Assembly (NCBI RefSeq): GCF_028993555.1 | Contig: NZ_CP118610.1 | Coordinates: 3,089,001-3,153,000 of the forward strand | Reading direction: 5' to 3' | DNA length: 64,000 nt | Source of the DNA: Ensifer adhaerens | GTDB taxonomy: Bacteria; Pseudomonadota; Alphaproteobacteria; Rhizobiales; Rhizobiaceae | In this document: piece after piece, positions 19,000 through 29,969 of the stretch | Position numbering within the stretch: position 1 is the first letter of the stretch | Layout: each line of letters begins with the position of its first letter | Made by a program: the position numbers and the translations under genes | The notes under the pieces: generated by a model | Seen by the model: the letters and a program-made list of their open reading frames with translations, nothing else | Database searches by the model: none | What the model was told of the DNA's origin: nothing

Positions 19000-19069
19000 G
19001 CTATCCTTCCAGATAGATAGCCCTTCGTTGGGGAAGGGTGTCCCGCCGTCGTCGATATTGTGGACGGGA
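19000..19069 (-). ncRNA. serC leader RNA (cis-regulatory candidate)
   Basis: Three consecutive stems lie in the 5' region of serC on the reverse strand. The first is a GC-rich stem, TCCCGTC with GACGGCGGGA (19041-19069). The second is CCCTTC/GAAGGG (19021-19038). The last is GCTATC/GATAGC (19000-19005 with 19016-19021), which encloses the GGAAGG ribosome site. A known alphaproteobacterial serC leader motif has a final stem overlapping the serC ribosome site, as seen here. A TTGACT at the 5' edge could instead place a promoter within the first stem, which would shorten the transcript. Confidence 0.6.
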
Positions 19070-19251
19070 TCGGAAGTCAAGCGCTTTGTCGCAATCGAGA
19101 AGATTTATGGCGTCGCGGGCAAGATCTGCAAAAACAGGGCGGTGTCTGCCGACCGATTGTTGCCGGCCGGCACTTTCATCCTGGCAATAGAGTGAGGCAT
19201 CGGCGGAGAAGCGTGACCGGGCTCTCGCCGAAACGATGTTGTTTCAAGGCG

Positions 19252-20085
19252 TTAGAAGGAGAAGCGCAGGCCAGCGCGAATCTCGTGGCGGGACAGACCG
19301 TCGTCGAAGCCCTTGTTGCCGCTCGCGCCCACCAACGCCTCGGCGCCGAAGCCGAACATCTCGCCATCGGCAATATGGGAATAGCGATAGCCGACATCGA
19401 GCTTCAGCTGGTCGCTGAGGTCATAGGAGACACCCGCCATCAGCGCATAGGTGAAACGCCAGCTGTCGCGTCCCTCGTAGGAAGTCGAGGTGGGAGAGCC
19501 CACGCAGGCGCCGCCGCCGACCACACAAGTGGCACTTTCGATTGCCGTGTCCCAGTTGAGGCGTGTCGCGCCGATGCCGCCGCCGACATAGGGCGTGAAG
19601 CCGGCTAGCGTGCCGAAATCCACATAGGCGTTCGCCATCAGCCCGAGGGCGGAGTAATCGGCTCCGGTCGAGAAAGCGCAGGATGTGCCTGCCCCCTGTC
19701 CGGCGCAAGGACTAGCAGACGCAGACGAACCGCTGAACCGGCCCTCGAAATAGTCGGCCGTCAGGTCGGCGCGAATCGTGTCGGTGAATTGATAGCCGAC
19801 GCCGAGCGAACCGGAGAACGGCTTGTCAAAGCGGGCGTTGTCGAAGGAGACGCTGTCATAGGTCAGCGTACCCGCATCGAAGGTGCGATAATAGGGATCG
19901 CCTTCGCCCCGCCAGGGCGCATAGCCGATATCGCCACGCACATAGATCGCGCTTGCGCCGACAGTCTCTTTCTCGATGGTGATCTCCGGGGCATTCAGGA
20001 GATCCTCGTCAGCCGCCAGCGCGGCGCCGGAGAGAAGCAGGCCGGCACCAAAAGCGGCTCCACAGAACCCGTTTCGCCAATCCAT
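19252..20085 (-). CDS. Outer-membrane beta-barrel protein (Omp25/31-like)
   Basis: A 277-aa precursor. The start at 20085 (MDWRNGFCG) follows AAAGGG; codons further upstream lack one. A signal peptide is seen (about 1-24, cleavage after ALA). The mature part alternates polar and aromatic residues in eight-strand barrel fashion (IYVRGDIGYAPW, GSLGVGYQFTDTIRADLTAD, GFTPYVGGGIGATRLNWD, WRFTYALMAGVSYDLSDQLK) and ends RAGLRFSF with the terminal Phe needed for outer-membrane insertion. Two extracellular loops carry paired cysteines. It is a paralogue of the next gene upstream, sharing most strand sequences. A TTAA-N7-TTAA box lies 80 bp upstream. Confidence 0.88.
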   Translation of the reverse strand: MDWRNGFCGAAFGAGLLLSGAALAADEDLLNAPEITIEKETVGASAIYVRGDIGYAPWRGEGDPYYRTFDAGTLTYDSVSFDNARFDKPFSGSLGVGYQFTDTIRADLTADYFEGRFSGSSASASPCAGQGAGTSCAFSTGADYSALGLMANAYVDFGTLAGFTPYVGGGIGATRLNWDTAIESATCVVGGGACVGSPTSTSYEGRDSWRFTYALMAGVSYDLSDQLKLDVGYRYSHIADGEMFGFGAEALVGASGNKGFDDGLSRHEIRAGLRFSF

Positions 20086-20164
20086 GCCATGCCCTTTCGC
20101 TGCCATACGCGGGATGGCAATGCCATCGCTGCTTCGTTCAGCGTTAACTATTGGCAGTGACTGG

Positions 20165-20179
20165 TTAACCTCCGGTTAA
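20165..20179 (-). promoter_or_regulatory. CtrA-type box TTAA-N7-TTAA
   Basis: TTAACCTCCGGTTAA matches the full CtrA consensus TTAA-N7-TTAA known from Caulobacter. It lies 80 bp upstream of the barrel gene starting at 20085. More TTAA tetramers occur at 20144 and 20189. Confidence 0.5.
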
Positions 20180-20215
20180 GCATGCCTGTTAAGAAAAGCG
20201 CAAAGATTGGTGACA

Positions 20216-20243
20216 ACGAAAAAGGCCACCCGAAGGTGGCCTT
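20216..20243 (-). terminator. Terminator of the upstream barrel gene
   Basis: AAGGCCACC at 20222-20230 pairs with GGTGGCCTT at 20235-20243 across a CGAA loop. On the reverse strand it is followed by TTTTTCG. Confidence 0.8.
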
Positions 20244-20266
20244 GATACTGGTCTGATACAGTCCGA

Positions 20267-21094
20267 TCACTTGTAGACGATCGGCGGCGGCTCGTAGGGA
20301 ACTTCGCAGGTATTGCCGAAGGAGTAGCGCAGACCGGCGCGCGCCTCGTGGATGTAGAAGCCGTCGTCAAAGCCCGGACCACCGCCGTTGGCGTAGCCGA
20401 ACATGTCGCCGTCATCGACCTGGCGGAAGCGATAGCCGATATCGGCCTTCAGGTTGCATGTCAGGTCGATCGCGGTACCGGCCATGAGTGCGTAGGTGAA
20501 GCGCCAGCTATCCTCGCCGCCATGATTGGTCGTCGGGTCGCATCGGGTGGGGTCACCATCTACGCAGCTCGTGTTGCGCAGTCCGTCCCAGCTCACACGC
20601 GTCGCACCGATACCGGCGCCGACGTACGGAGTGAAAGCACCGTAGGTGCCGATGTCGACATAGGCGTTGGCCATGAGGCTCCACGCGGAAACCGAGCTTA
20701 TGTCACGCGAAACGCAAGGCTCGCCCGGGAAGAGCCCGCAGCCGCCGCTGGTCGAGCCGGCAAAGTCGCCATTGCCCCAGTAATCGGCCGTTATATCGGC
20801 GCGGAAGTAGTTGTTGAACTGGTAACCGACACCGCCGCCGATCACCCAGGAGTCATCGATATCGGCCGAGTCGAAATCCGCGATCGAGCCACTCGGCCCC
20901 CCCTGGTAGAAGTTCGCGCCGCGCAAATGGTTCCAGGCGTAACCGACGTCGCCGCGCAGGTACCAGCCGCTGGTCTGGATGACCTCGACGGGCTGCTCCG
21001 GCACCGGTTCCATAGGCGGTTGGTAGACATCCGCAGCAAATGCCGCCGTGCCGCTGAGCAACACAGCAACAACGCCACTCAAAATTCTCTTCAT
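20267..21094 (-). CDS. Outer-membrane beta-barrel protein (Omp25/31-like), paralogue
   Basis: A 275-aa precursor. The start at 21094 (MKRILSGVV) follows GGAGTGGGCC, and residues 1-24 form a signal peptide cleaved after AFA. The barrel strands match the neighbouring gene (GWYLRGDVGYAWNHL, GGGVGYQFNNYFRADITADY, FTPYVGAGIGATRVSWDG, WRFTYALMAG). Unlike the paralogue it continues past the last strand RAGLRYSFGN with a short Pro-rich tail ending VYK instead of a terminal Phe. Tandem duplication is likely. Its own terminator and promoter separate it from the downstream copy. Confidence 0.88.
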   Translation of the reverse strand: MKRILSGVVAVLLSGTAAFAADVYQPPMEPVPEQPVEVIQTSGWYLRGDVGYAWNHLRGANFYQGGPSGSIADFDSADIDDSWVIGGGVGYQFNNYFRADITADYWGNGDFAGSTSGGCGLFPGEPCVSRDISSVSAWSLMANAYVDIGTYGAFTPYVGAGIGATRVSWDGLRNTSCVDGDPTRCDPTTNHGGEDSWRFTYALMAGTAIDLTCNLKADIGYRFRQVDDGDMFGYANGGGPGFDDGFYIHEARAGLRYSFGNTCEVPYEPPPIVYK

Positions 21095-21182
21095 GGCCCA
21101 CTCCAATACATTCCGTTGCTTGGTTCACCACGAAACCGGTGCCCAAATCCCGATGTTGGCTATGGATAATGAGGAGGAAAGG

Positions 21183-21197
21183 TTAAGTTCCGATTAA
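21183..21197 (-). promoter_or_regulatory. CtrA-type box TTAA-N7-TTAA
   Basis: TTAAGTTCCGATTAA, again TTAA with exact 7-nt spacing, lies 89 bp upstream of the barrel gene starting at 21094. The spacing and distance repeat those of the neighbouring paralogue. Confidence 0.5.
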
Positions 21198-21401
21198 CTA
21201 CAAACGTTTACCGAGATTGTTAAGAAAGCAGCCTATTCTTGCGGTTGCTGTCCGGCGTTACTGTCGGCCATACTGTTCCCATAAGGAATAGCTAAATAGA
21301 TCGTCAGGACAATGCACTAGATCGCCTCCGAAAGGAGGCAACGCTTTTCAGATCGGAGTTCCAATGACGGAACGACCTCGCCCCGAGCAAGCTACGTCAG
21401 A
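21198..21401. other. Intergenic region, no gene seen
   Basis: This is the upstream part of the 365-bp gap between the outer-membrane gene and glmM. I see only short AT-rich patches and a small GATCGCCTCC-type hairpin near 21322. No coding frame with a ribosome site was found. Confidence 0.5.
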
Positions 21402-21436
21402 ATAAAAAAGAGGCCGATGCGTCGCACCGGCCCTGG
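21402..21436 (-). terminator. Terminator after glmM
   Basis: On the reverse strand, GGGCCGG and CATCGGCCTC pair across a loop and are followed by TTTTTTATTC. Confidence 0.65.
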
Positions 21437-21459
21437 AGGGAAATCAGTCTCGGGATGTA

Positions 21460-22812
21460 TCAGGCGGCGTTTCGAGCGCTGCCGATGACATTGACGAGTT
21501 CGTCGACGATGCGCTCGACCTGGCCGCGATCGTCGCCTTCCGCCATCACGCGAATGAGCGGCTCGGTGCCGGAGGGACGGATCAGCAGGCGGCCGGATTT
21601 GGCGAGCTCCGCTTCGGCATCGGCGATCGCCTGGCGCACGGTGGCGTCTTCGAGCGGCTTGCCGGCGGAAACGCGAACGTTCTTCAGCACCTGCGGCACC
21701 GGTTCGAAGCGGTGGCACACCTCGCTCACCGCCTTGCCCTGGCGCTTGATCACCGCGAGGATCTGCAGAGCAGCGACAAGACCATCGCCCGTCGTGCCGA
21801 AATCGGAGAGCACAATGTGGCCGGACTGTTCACCGCCGACGTTCAGGCCGTCCTGGCGCATCTGCTCGACGACATAACGGTCACCGACCTTGGTGCGCCG
21901 CAGATCGATACCGCGTCCCTTGAGGTAGCGCTCGAGGCCGAGGTTGGACATGACGGTGGCCGCAACCGCGCCGCCGCGAAGCATGCCGTCTTCGGCCCAG
22001 CTGTCGGCAATTACGGCCATCAGCTGGTCGCCGTCGATGACAGTGCCGTTCTCGTCAACCATCAGCACACGGTCGGCATCGCCATCAAGCGCAATGCCGA
22101 TATCGGCGCGCACTTCGTGGACCTTTCTCGACAGCGTCGCGGGATGGGTGGAGCCGCAATCGAGATTGATGTTGAGACCGTTCGGTTCGGTACCGATGGT
22201 AACGACTTCCGCACCCAGCTCCCAAAGCGCCGTCGGCGCCACCTTGTAGGCTGCACCATTGGCGCAGTCGACCGCGATCCTCAGGCCCTGCAGCGTGACG
22301 TCACGCGGCAGCGTGCGCTTGGCGTGTTCCAGATAGCGATAGATGTCACCATCGACGCGTTTCGCGCGACCGATGTCTTCCGACTTCGCCAGCTGTCCCG
22401 AGAGATCCTGGTCTAGCAGCGCTTCGATCTTCTCTTCGATATCGTCGGAAAGCTTGTAGCCGTCTGGGCCGAAAAGCTTGATGCCGTTGTCCTGGAAAGG
22501 ATTGTGCGAGGCAGAGATCATCACGCCGATATCGGCGCGCAGCGAGCGGGTGAGCATGGCGACACCCGGCGTCGGGATCGGCCCGAGCAGGAAGACGTCA
22601 AGACCGGCGGCCGTGAAGCCCGCCACCATGGCGTTCTCGAGCATGTAGCCCGAAAGGCGCGTATCCTTGCCGATCACCACGCGGTGGCGGTGGGCACCGT
22701 TGCGAAAGATCGTACCGACCGCAATGCCGACCCGCATTGCCAGATCCGGTGTCATGGGAAACAAGTTGGACTGGCCGCGGATACCGTCGGTGCCGAAATA
22801 CTTTCGCTTCAT
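21460..22812 (-). CDS. glmM: Phosphoglucosamine mutase
   Basis: GlmM (450 aa) interconverts glucosamine-6-phosphate and glucosamine-1-phosphate on the route to UDP-GlcNAc for peptidoglycan and LPS. The N-terminus is [10 protein letters not shown]. The phosphoserine loop is [16 protein letters not shown] near residue 100, the Mg loop DGDADR is in [15 protein letters not shown], the sugar-binding loop is [13 protein letters not shown], and the phosphate-binding tail is [15 protein letters not shown]. The start at 22812 gives the normal family length; the open frame continues upstream without support. It ends the leftward tol–ftsH–glmM series. Confidence 0.97.
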   Translation of the reverse strand: MKRKYFGTDGIRGQSNLFPMTPDLAMRVGIAVGTIFRNGAHRHRVVIGKDTRLSGYMLENAMVAGFTAAGLDVFLLGPIPTPGVAMLTRSLRADIGVMISASHNPFQDNGIKLFGPDGYKLSDDIEEKIEALLDQDLSGQLAKSEDIGRAKRVDGDIYRYLEHAKRTLPRDVTLQGLRIAVDCANGAAYKVAPTALWELGAEVVTIGTEPNGLNINLDCGSTHPATLSRKVHEVRADIGIALDGDADRVLMVDENGTVIDGDQLMAVIADSWAEDGMLRGGAVAATVMSNLGLERYLKGRGIDLRRTKVGDRYVVEQMRQDGLNVGGEQSGHIVLSDFGTTGDGLVAALQILAVIKRQGKAVSEVCHRFEPVPQVLKNVRVSAGKPLEDATVRQAIADAEAELAKSGRLLIRPSGTEPLIRVMAEGDDRGQVERIVDELVNVIGSARNAA

Positions 22813-23068
22813 AAGAACTCCATCGTTCTGCCGGGTCAGGGCTGGCTTGGCCACCTCCGCCTGTCTGCGTTTTGCGCGACTGGGTTTCATTGACCGGACC
22901 TCATTCATACTTCCTGGATGCCATCTGCCTGGCGACCAGCGTCCCATCCAAGGGCAACCATCGCAGACACGTCATGTCTTCTTTGACACAAAAGCGCACC
23001 AAACGGCAGCGAGGCTAACATCAGAAATCGTTACATCCCGTTACCAAATGCCAGAGGGCGCACGGCAA
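22813..23068. other. glmM upstream region, no gene seen
   Basis: The gap between ftsH and glmM is 315 bp. Apart from the strong ftsH terminator at its right end I find no gene. Because of that terminator, glmM probably has its own promoter in this stretch, but I cannot point to a clear -35/-10 pair. Confidence 0.5.
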
Positions 23069-23104
23069 CGAAAAGCCGCCGCTCCACTTGAGGAGCGGCG
23101 GCTT
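23069..23104 (-). terminator. Strong terminator after ftsH
   Basis: AAGCCGCCGCTCC at 23073-23085 pairs perfectly with GGAGCGGCGGCTT at 23092-23104 across a 6-nt loop. On the reverse strand it ends TTTTCG. Confidence 0.9.
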
Positions 23105-23127
23105 GGATATTCTGCCAGCAGTGGCAA

Positions 23128-25071
<1,944 letters not shown>

Positions 25072-25172
25072 CGAACTCCCCGGAACCTGTCACGGCCCGC
25101 GCATTTCGCCGGGCCGCTGTCTTGCTCCCTAACATAGGGTTCTGGCGACGCATTGCCAAGGCAAACCGGCTT

Positions 25173-26489
25173 CTACCGTTCCATTTCTGTCAATAGATCG
25201 TGAACCGGTGGCGGAAGATAACGCTCTCGTCCGAACAATCCGGCGATCCTGTCCGCCATGATCCTGTCGAAACCCGGCAAAAAGGTGTCGTAGAGCCCGA
25301 TCCGCGGCTCGATTGTGGCAGATGCGACATTTTTGACATCGCGAGATACGATGCGGGGCGCCGACAGTGAGGCACGACCGGCAACGCCCGGTGGCAGGCC
25401 TGCGGCAATAAGTCTCTCGTGTTGTGGTCCGCGACCGCCTTCCACCGTCAGTGAAAGAGGACCCTCGCCGTCATTTCGGACCAGGAAGCGGCCATCCCAG
25501 ACGCCGGTTTGCCCAGCCTGCAGTATCAGATCCTCGATACCGCGTGCCTCGCGATAGAGATAGAGGCCGGTCGAGCGCCGATCGAAGACGACCCGCCCCG
25601 CAGTCAGCCGCCCAGGTGTCTCCTGCTCCAGGAAGGCCACCAGGCGTTCCACCGTCTCGGCCGCGGGCAGATGTGCGCGTCCACCGATGACGGTCGTCAG
25701 CGCAAGCAACGCCCTTCGCCAATCAATGTCGCGACACTGTCCGGCCGTCGACGGTGAGACTTCCGCGACCAACGCCGAATGCACCCGCACGTGCCGTTCG
25801 AGCAAGGCGGCGGCCGCCACCGACGATCGTGCCCGGGAGCGGGCATCCCAGGCACCGGCGCCGGTTTCCGGCGAAAATGCCAGATGGGCTCGCGCGCGTA
25901 CCCGCTCGAATCCCGTGTTCACATTGCTCGGATCATCGAACCAGCCGACTTTCCGGTCGGTGAGAAAGGTGCGAATGGCAGTGCGGTCGACCGTGAGGAA
26001 CGGTCGCAGCACCCAGATGCGCCGGTCATAGAGCGTAGCATCCGCCATGCCGGCGGCGCCGGGTCCCTCCCCTCGCTGCGTGCGCATCAGGATCGTCTCT
26101 CGCTGGTCGTCGAATGTATGACCTGTGACGATTGAGGACGCTTCGAAGCGCTGCGCTGCGTCGGCCAGCAATGCATAGCGCACCTCGCGCGCCGCTGCCT
26201 GAATGCCGGTCCTGGGCTTCGGCCCGTCCCATCGCGCAATCATATGCGGAACGCCCAGGCTCTCGCAGAACGCCGCGACACCGCGCGCCTCTTCGGCCGA
26301 CTCCGACCTCAACGCATGATCGACAGTGCAGGCGGCCAGGGAAAACTGTGTGGGCTTGGTTGCCTCGATCGCCTCGTTGAGGGCGAGAAGCAGTCCTTTC
26401 GAGTCGCTCCCGCCGGAGACGGCCACGAGGATACGTGCAGGTCTATCGAAGGAGGCAAGAAATCGTTTTGCCGTTTCGACAACGGCCAT
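25173..26489 (-). CDS. tilS: tRNA(Ile)-lysidine synthase
   Basis: TilS (438 aa) attaches lysine to C34 of the CAU-anticodon tRNA-Ile so that AUA is decoded. The N-type ATP pyrophosphatase P-loop SGGSDS is at residues 25-30, followed by TVDHALRSES and the GHTFDDQRETILMR helix. These define the catalytic domain; the C-terminal part is poorly conserved as usual. The ATG at 26489 is preferred; a TTG at 26513 would overlap the upstream cpoB stop, and neither start has a strong ribosome site. It is essential in most bacteria and sits between the Tol-Pal genes and ftsH, as in other rhizobia. Confidence 0.93.
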   Translation of the reverse strand: MAVVETAKRFLASFDRPARILVAVSGGSDSKGLLLALNEAIEATKPTQFSLAACTVDHALRSESAEEARGVAAFCESLGVPHMIARWDGPKPRTGIQAAAREVRYALLADAAQRFEASSIVTGHTFDDQRETILMRTQRGEGPGAAGMADATLYDRRIWVLRPFLTVDRTAIRTFLTDRKVGWFDDPSNVNTGFERVRARAHLAFSPETGAGAWDARSRARSSVAAAALLERHVRVHSALVAEVSPSTAGQCRDIDWRRALLALTTVIGGRAHLPAAETVERLVAFLEQETPGRLTAGRVVFDRRSTGLYLYREARGIEDLILQAGQTGVWDGRFLVRNDGEGPLSLTVEGGRGPQHERLIAAGLPPGVAGRASLSAPRIVSRDVKNVASATIEPRIGLYDTFLPGFDRIMADRIAGLFGRERYLPPPVHDLLTEMER

Positions 26490-26502
26490 TGGCGGGTGGG
26501 CC

Positions 26503-27543
26503 TCAGCAGCCAAAACGGCTTTGCTCGCTCGTCACCTTTGCCTTTACCGCCGGCGAAGCCTTCGGGTAGCGCTTGTTGACCTCGCGCAGCGTCGCGCAGG
26601 CAGTTTCCTTGTTGTCGAGCGCGCCGAGCGACATGCCGAGCTTCAGCAGCATTTCCGGCGCCTTCGGCGACTTGCCGTGGGCCTGGTGCGCGTTCAGGAA
26701 GGTCTTGGCCGCATCGCTGTACTTGCCTTGCGAATATTGCGCCTCGCCCAGCCAGAAGCTGGCATCGGCCGCCTTGTCGCCCTGCGGGAACGCCGCCAGA
26801 TAGTCGCCGAATTCCTGTTCCGCCGTGCTGTAATCGCCGGAAAGAACGTGGCCATAGGCCGACTGGTAGAGATCGCCGGGGTTGTCGAGCGAGGCCGTCT
26901 GCTGGTTGCCCGGATTGGCGTTCAGGCCGCCATCGTTCGTGGGCAGACCAGCGCCGGCTTCCACGCCGGGCGGTGTCGCGTTTGCTCCGGGTTGCGCATC
27001 GGTCGTGGTCGAGACTGGATTGCCGCTCTGGTCGAAGACGATCTGGCCGAGCGTGGTCGGCGGAGCGGCACCATTGGTGCCCTGGTCACCACCGGACGGA
27101 AGGCCGGAGGAGGCCATGTCGTTGCCGCCGCCTGCCGGTGGCATGGTCTGGCTATCCGTCACCCCGGGGGTGACGGACGCCTGATCGCTGGTCTTTGGCG
27201 TCTGCAAAGCGCCGCTCTTCTTCGGGGAGGCCTTGCCGCTTTCCAGGTCCTGGAAGCGGAATTCGTTGTCCTCCTGGAACTTCCGGATCTGCTCCTGCAT
27301 CTGCAGAAGCTGGAAGCTCATTTCTTCGATACGCCCGTTGAGCGAGCGGATCTGTTCCTCAAGCTGGCCAATCCGTGCGGTCTCGGCCGACTGTACCTTC
27401 ACCACGGGCAGCTTCCGCTGCGCGCCGGCTTGAGCTTCAGTCGTTCGGGCCAGCAGCCCTGAAAGCGGCATGGCGTTCGCCGTCTGGCCCAGGCCCGCAA
27501 GGGCCGCAAGACCGATCAGCCCCGCCACGACAAATTTCTTCAT
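26503..27543 (-). CDS. cpoB: Tol-Pal system coordinator CpoB (YbgF)
   Basis: A 346-aa periplasmic protein with signal peptide 1-23 (cleavage after ANA). An N-terminal coiled coil follows (about 35-85, IGQLEEQIRSLNGRIEEMSF), then a Pro/Gly/Thr/Gln-rich linker, then C-terminal TPR repeats (about 225-340, YGHVLSGDYSTAEQEFGDYL; SFWLGEAQYSQGKYSDAAKTF). CpoB trimerises and links cell-wall synthesis by PBP1B to Tol-driven outer-membrane constriction in E. coli. The start at 27543 follows AGGACA; a longer frame upstream runs through pal and is a shadow. Confidence 0.92.
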   Translation of the reverse strand: MKKFVVAGLIGLAALAGLGQTANAMPLSGLLARTTEAQAGAQRKLPVVKVQSAETARIGQLEEQIRSLNGRIEEMSFQLLQMQEQIRKFQEDNEFRFQDLESGKASPKKSGALQTPKTSDQASVTPGVTDSQTMPPAGGGNDMASSGLPSGGDQGTNGAAPPTTLGQIVFDQSGNPVSTTTDAQPGANATPPGVEAGAGLPTNDGGLNANPGNQQTASLDNPGDLYQSAYGHVLSGDYSTAEQEFGDYLAAFPQGDKAADASFWLGEAQYSQGKYSDAAKTFLNAHQAHGKSPKAPEMLLKLGMSLGALDNKETACATLREVNKRYPKASPAVKAKVTSEQSRFGC

Positions 27544-27680
27544 TTCATTTGTCCTGTTCGAATACCGGTTGTCCCACCCTTGACCAGGGGCCCGCAATAC
27601 ATCTCGCCGAGTCAACTGGGTGATTGCCGCACAGTTTTCCAATTGCCCTGAAAAAGCAACGGAGTTCGGCCAAAGTGTGG

Positions 27681-27718
27681 TAAAAAAGCAAAGGGCGGCT
27701 GAGAGCCGCCCTTTTAAT
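27681..27718 (-). terminator. Terminator between pal and cpoB
   Basis: AAGGGCGGCT pairs with AGCCGCCCTT across a GAG loop at 27691-27713. On the reverse strand it is followed by a T-rich GCTTTTTTACC. Confidence 0.8.
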
Positions 27719-27800
27719 TTAGAAGTCTGTGATCTTGGGAACACGGTGCGTTTCCCCGAACACGACACGCTACCCGACCGAGCCACGCTCGGCCGTGAGA

Positions 27801-28334
27801 TTACATGCCAGCGCCACCGAGAACGGTAACTGCACGACGGTTCTGCGACCAGCACGAGATGTCGTCGCAGACGGCAACAGGCTTTTCCTTGCCGTAGGAG
27901 ATCGTCTTCATGCGGTTGGAGGGAACGCCCTGGCTGATGAGGTAGTCGCGGGTGGAGGCCGCACGACGGGCGCCGAGCGCAAGGTTGTATTCGCGCGTGC
28001 CGCGTTCGTCGGCATGGCCTTCGATGGTGATCGCGTAGTTCGGGTACTTGGCGAGCCACTGAGCCTGGCGGGCGAGCGTCTGCTGCGCGTCGGCACGGAT
28101 CGAAGTGGAGTCGGTGTCGAAGAAGATGCGGTCGCCGACGTTGACGGTGAAGTCCTGCTGCGAGCCCGGCGTTGCAGCGCCCGCGCCGCCGAGGCCGAGC
28201 TCGTTGGCGTTGTTCGGCATGTTCTTCTTCGATGCACAACCAGCGATAGCAAGCGTCATGACCAGGGCGATCATGACCGGGTTGCGAGCGATGGTCTGCA
28301 TGCGGCCTACGGCCGGGGTGTCAATTCGGCTCAT
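27801..28334 (-). CDS. pal: Peptidoglycan-associated lipoprotein Pal
   Basis: Pal (177 aa) is an outer-membrane lipoprotein that binds peptidoglycan and TolB. The lipobox LAIAGC places the lipidated Cys near residue 33. The OmpA-like domain (about 60-175) carries the diaminopimelate-binding block ITIEGHADERGTREYNLALG and SNRMKTISYGKEKP. Two Cys near the C-terminus (AVCDDISCW) are common in alphaproteobacterial Pal. The start at 28334 follows AAGGAGA. The following terminator suggests that cpoB needs read-through or its own promoter. Confidence 0.96.
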   Translation of the reverse strand: MSRIDTPAVGRMQTIARNPVMIALVMTLAIAGCASKKNMPNNANELGLGGAGAATPGSQQDFTVNVGDRIFFDTDSTSIRADAQQTLARQAQWLAKYPNYAITIEGHADERGTREYNLALGARRAASTRDYLISQGVPSNRMKTISYGKEKPVAVCDDISCWSQNRRAVTVLGGAGM

Positions 28335-28578
28335 GCGCCGGTCTCCTTGGAAGTGTCTGAATTCACGGTTGCCAGACTGTAACCGGAAGCGGTTAATCGC
28401 TTTTCAACAGTTATGGTTAACAAATCGATAATTTCGGCTCGGCGCCTGCTAGACCAGCACTTTGCGGCGAGAAAGCGGCATCGCTGCCACATTTTCCCGC
28501 CGCAAATCGGGGCAGGCCAGAGCGGGATGAGGAAAAGTGTGTGCGGTTTTCCGCCCGCATCCCGCTCCTCATCGTGAT

Positions 28579-29889
28579 CTACTCGAGAAGCGGCGACCAG
28601 GCCGGGTCGGATGCAAAGCCCTGCGTCTGGATCTGCTGCTCGTTGTAACCGGTCAGGTCGATCGAATAGAGCTGAGGTCCGCCGGCGCCGGCGTTTTGAC
28701 GGAAGAACATCAGCACGCGGCCGTTCGGCGCCCAGGTGGGGCCTTCGTTGTGGAAGCCGGTGGTCAGGATGCGCTCGCCCGAACCGTCAGTCTTCATGAC
28801 GCCGATCGAGAACTTGCCGCCCGACTGCTTGGTGAAGGCGATGAGGTCGCCACGCGGAGACCAGACCGGCGTCGAGTAGGAGCCATCGCCGAACGAGATG
28901 CGGCGCTGGCCGGAGCCATCGGCGCCCATCACGTAGATCTGCTGGCGTCCGCCACGGTCGCTTTCAAAGGCGATCTGGCTGCCGTCGGGCGAATAGGACG
29001 GAGCCGTGTCGATAGCCGCGGTATTGGTAAGACGGGTGGTCGTGCGCGAACGCAGGTCCATCGTGTAGATGTTGGCGTTGCCGTCCTGCTGAAGGCTCAT
29101 GATGACCCGCTGGCCATCCGGCGAGAAGCGCGGCGAGAAGGTCATGCCGGGGAAGTTGCCGACGACTTCACGCTGTCCGGTCTCAAGCTGCAGCAGGTAA
29201 ACGCGCGGCTGCTGGTTTTCGAACGACATGTAGGTGACTTCCTGGCGGTTCGGCGAGAAACGCGGCGTCAGAACGATGTCGTTGGAGTTGGTGAGCGCGC
29301 GGGCGTTGAAGCCGTCCTGGTCCATGATGGCCAGCTGACGCTTGCGTGCCGTCTTCGGGCCGCTCTCGGCGACATAGACGATACGCGTATCGAAGTAGCC
29401 CTTTTCGCCGGTGATGCGCTCATAGATCGCATCGGCGATGATGTGGGCGACACGGCGCCAGTTTTCCGGCTGCGTGAAGAACTGCTGACCGGTCATCTGC
29501 GTGCCGGAGAAGGTATCCCAGAGGCGGAACTCCGCCTTCAGCCTGCCGTCACCTTCCTGCGTCACGCGGCCGGTGACGAGCGCCTGCGCATTGATGACCT
29601 TCCAGTCCTCGAAGCGCGGCGTCGCATCCGGGTTGCTGATCTTCTCGATGAAGGCGCCCTTGTTGATCGGCGCGAACAGGCCCGAGCGCTTCAGGTCGGC
29701 AGCGACCACGTCCGAGATCTTCTGACCGAGTTCGCCCTGAAGGAAATCGGTAATCGCGATCGGCAGGGGTTCGACATTACCCTTGTTGATGTTGATTTCG
29801 ACGACGGCGTTCGCCGGTGTCGCCGCGATAACCGCGGCTAACATGCCCGCGGCCACCATCAGGGCACGGAAAAGAGAGACCTTGATCAT
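28579..29889 (-). CDS. tolB: Tol-Pal translocation protein TolB
   Basis: TolB (436 aa) is a periplasmic protein with signal peptide 1-28 (cleavage after ANA), an N-terminal alpha/beta domain (about 30-165) and a six-bladed beta-propeller. The propeller shows repeated blocks such as [38 protein letters not shown] and [19 protein letters not shown]. It shuttles between Pal and TolA during outer-membrane constriction at division. It lies downstream of tolA with an 80-bp gap. Confidence 0.97.
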   Translation of the reverse strand: MIKVSLFRALMVAAGMLAAVIAATPANAVVEININKGNVEPLPIAITDFLQGELGQKISDVVAADLKRSGLFAPINKGAFIEKISNPDATPRFEDWKVINAQALVTGRVTQEGDGRLKAEFRLWDTFSGTQMTGQQFFTQPENWRRVAHIIADAIYERITGEKGYFDTRIVYVAESGPKTARKRQLAIMDQDGFNARALTNSNDIVLTPRFSPNRQEVTYMSFENQQPRVYLLQLETGQREVVGNFPGMTFSPRFSPDGQRVIMSLQQDGNANIYTMDLRSRTTTRLTNTAAIDTAPSYSPDGSQIAFESDRGGRQQIYVMGADGSGQRRISFGDGSYSTPVWSPRGDLIAFTKQSGGKFSIGVMKTDGSGERILTTGFHNEGPTWAPNGRVLMFFRQNAGAGGPQLYSIDLTGYNEQQIQTQGFASDPAWSPLLE

Positions 29890-29969
29890 TGAGACAAGCC
29901 TTTCAGCTTAATACGAAGGGTTTGTGCGGTTGTGTTTGGCCATCCGGCATGGGTTCCAATCCCGGCGGC

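Noticed and set aside
27544..28239. N-terminal extension of cpoB through pal
   Set aside because: The extension reads pal in another frame and crosses a terminator. The signal peptide of cpoB starts at 27543.
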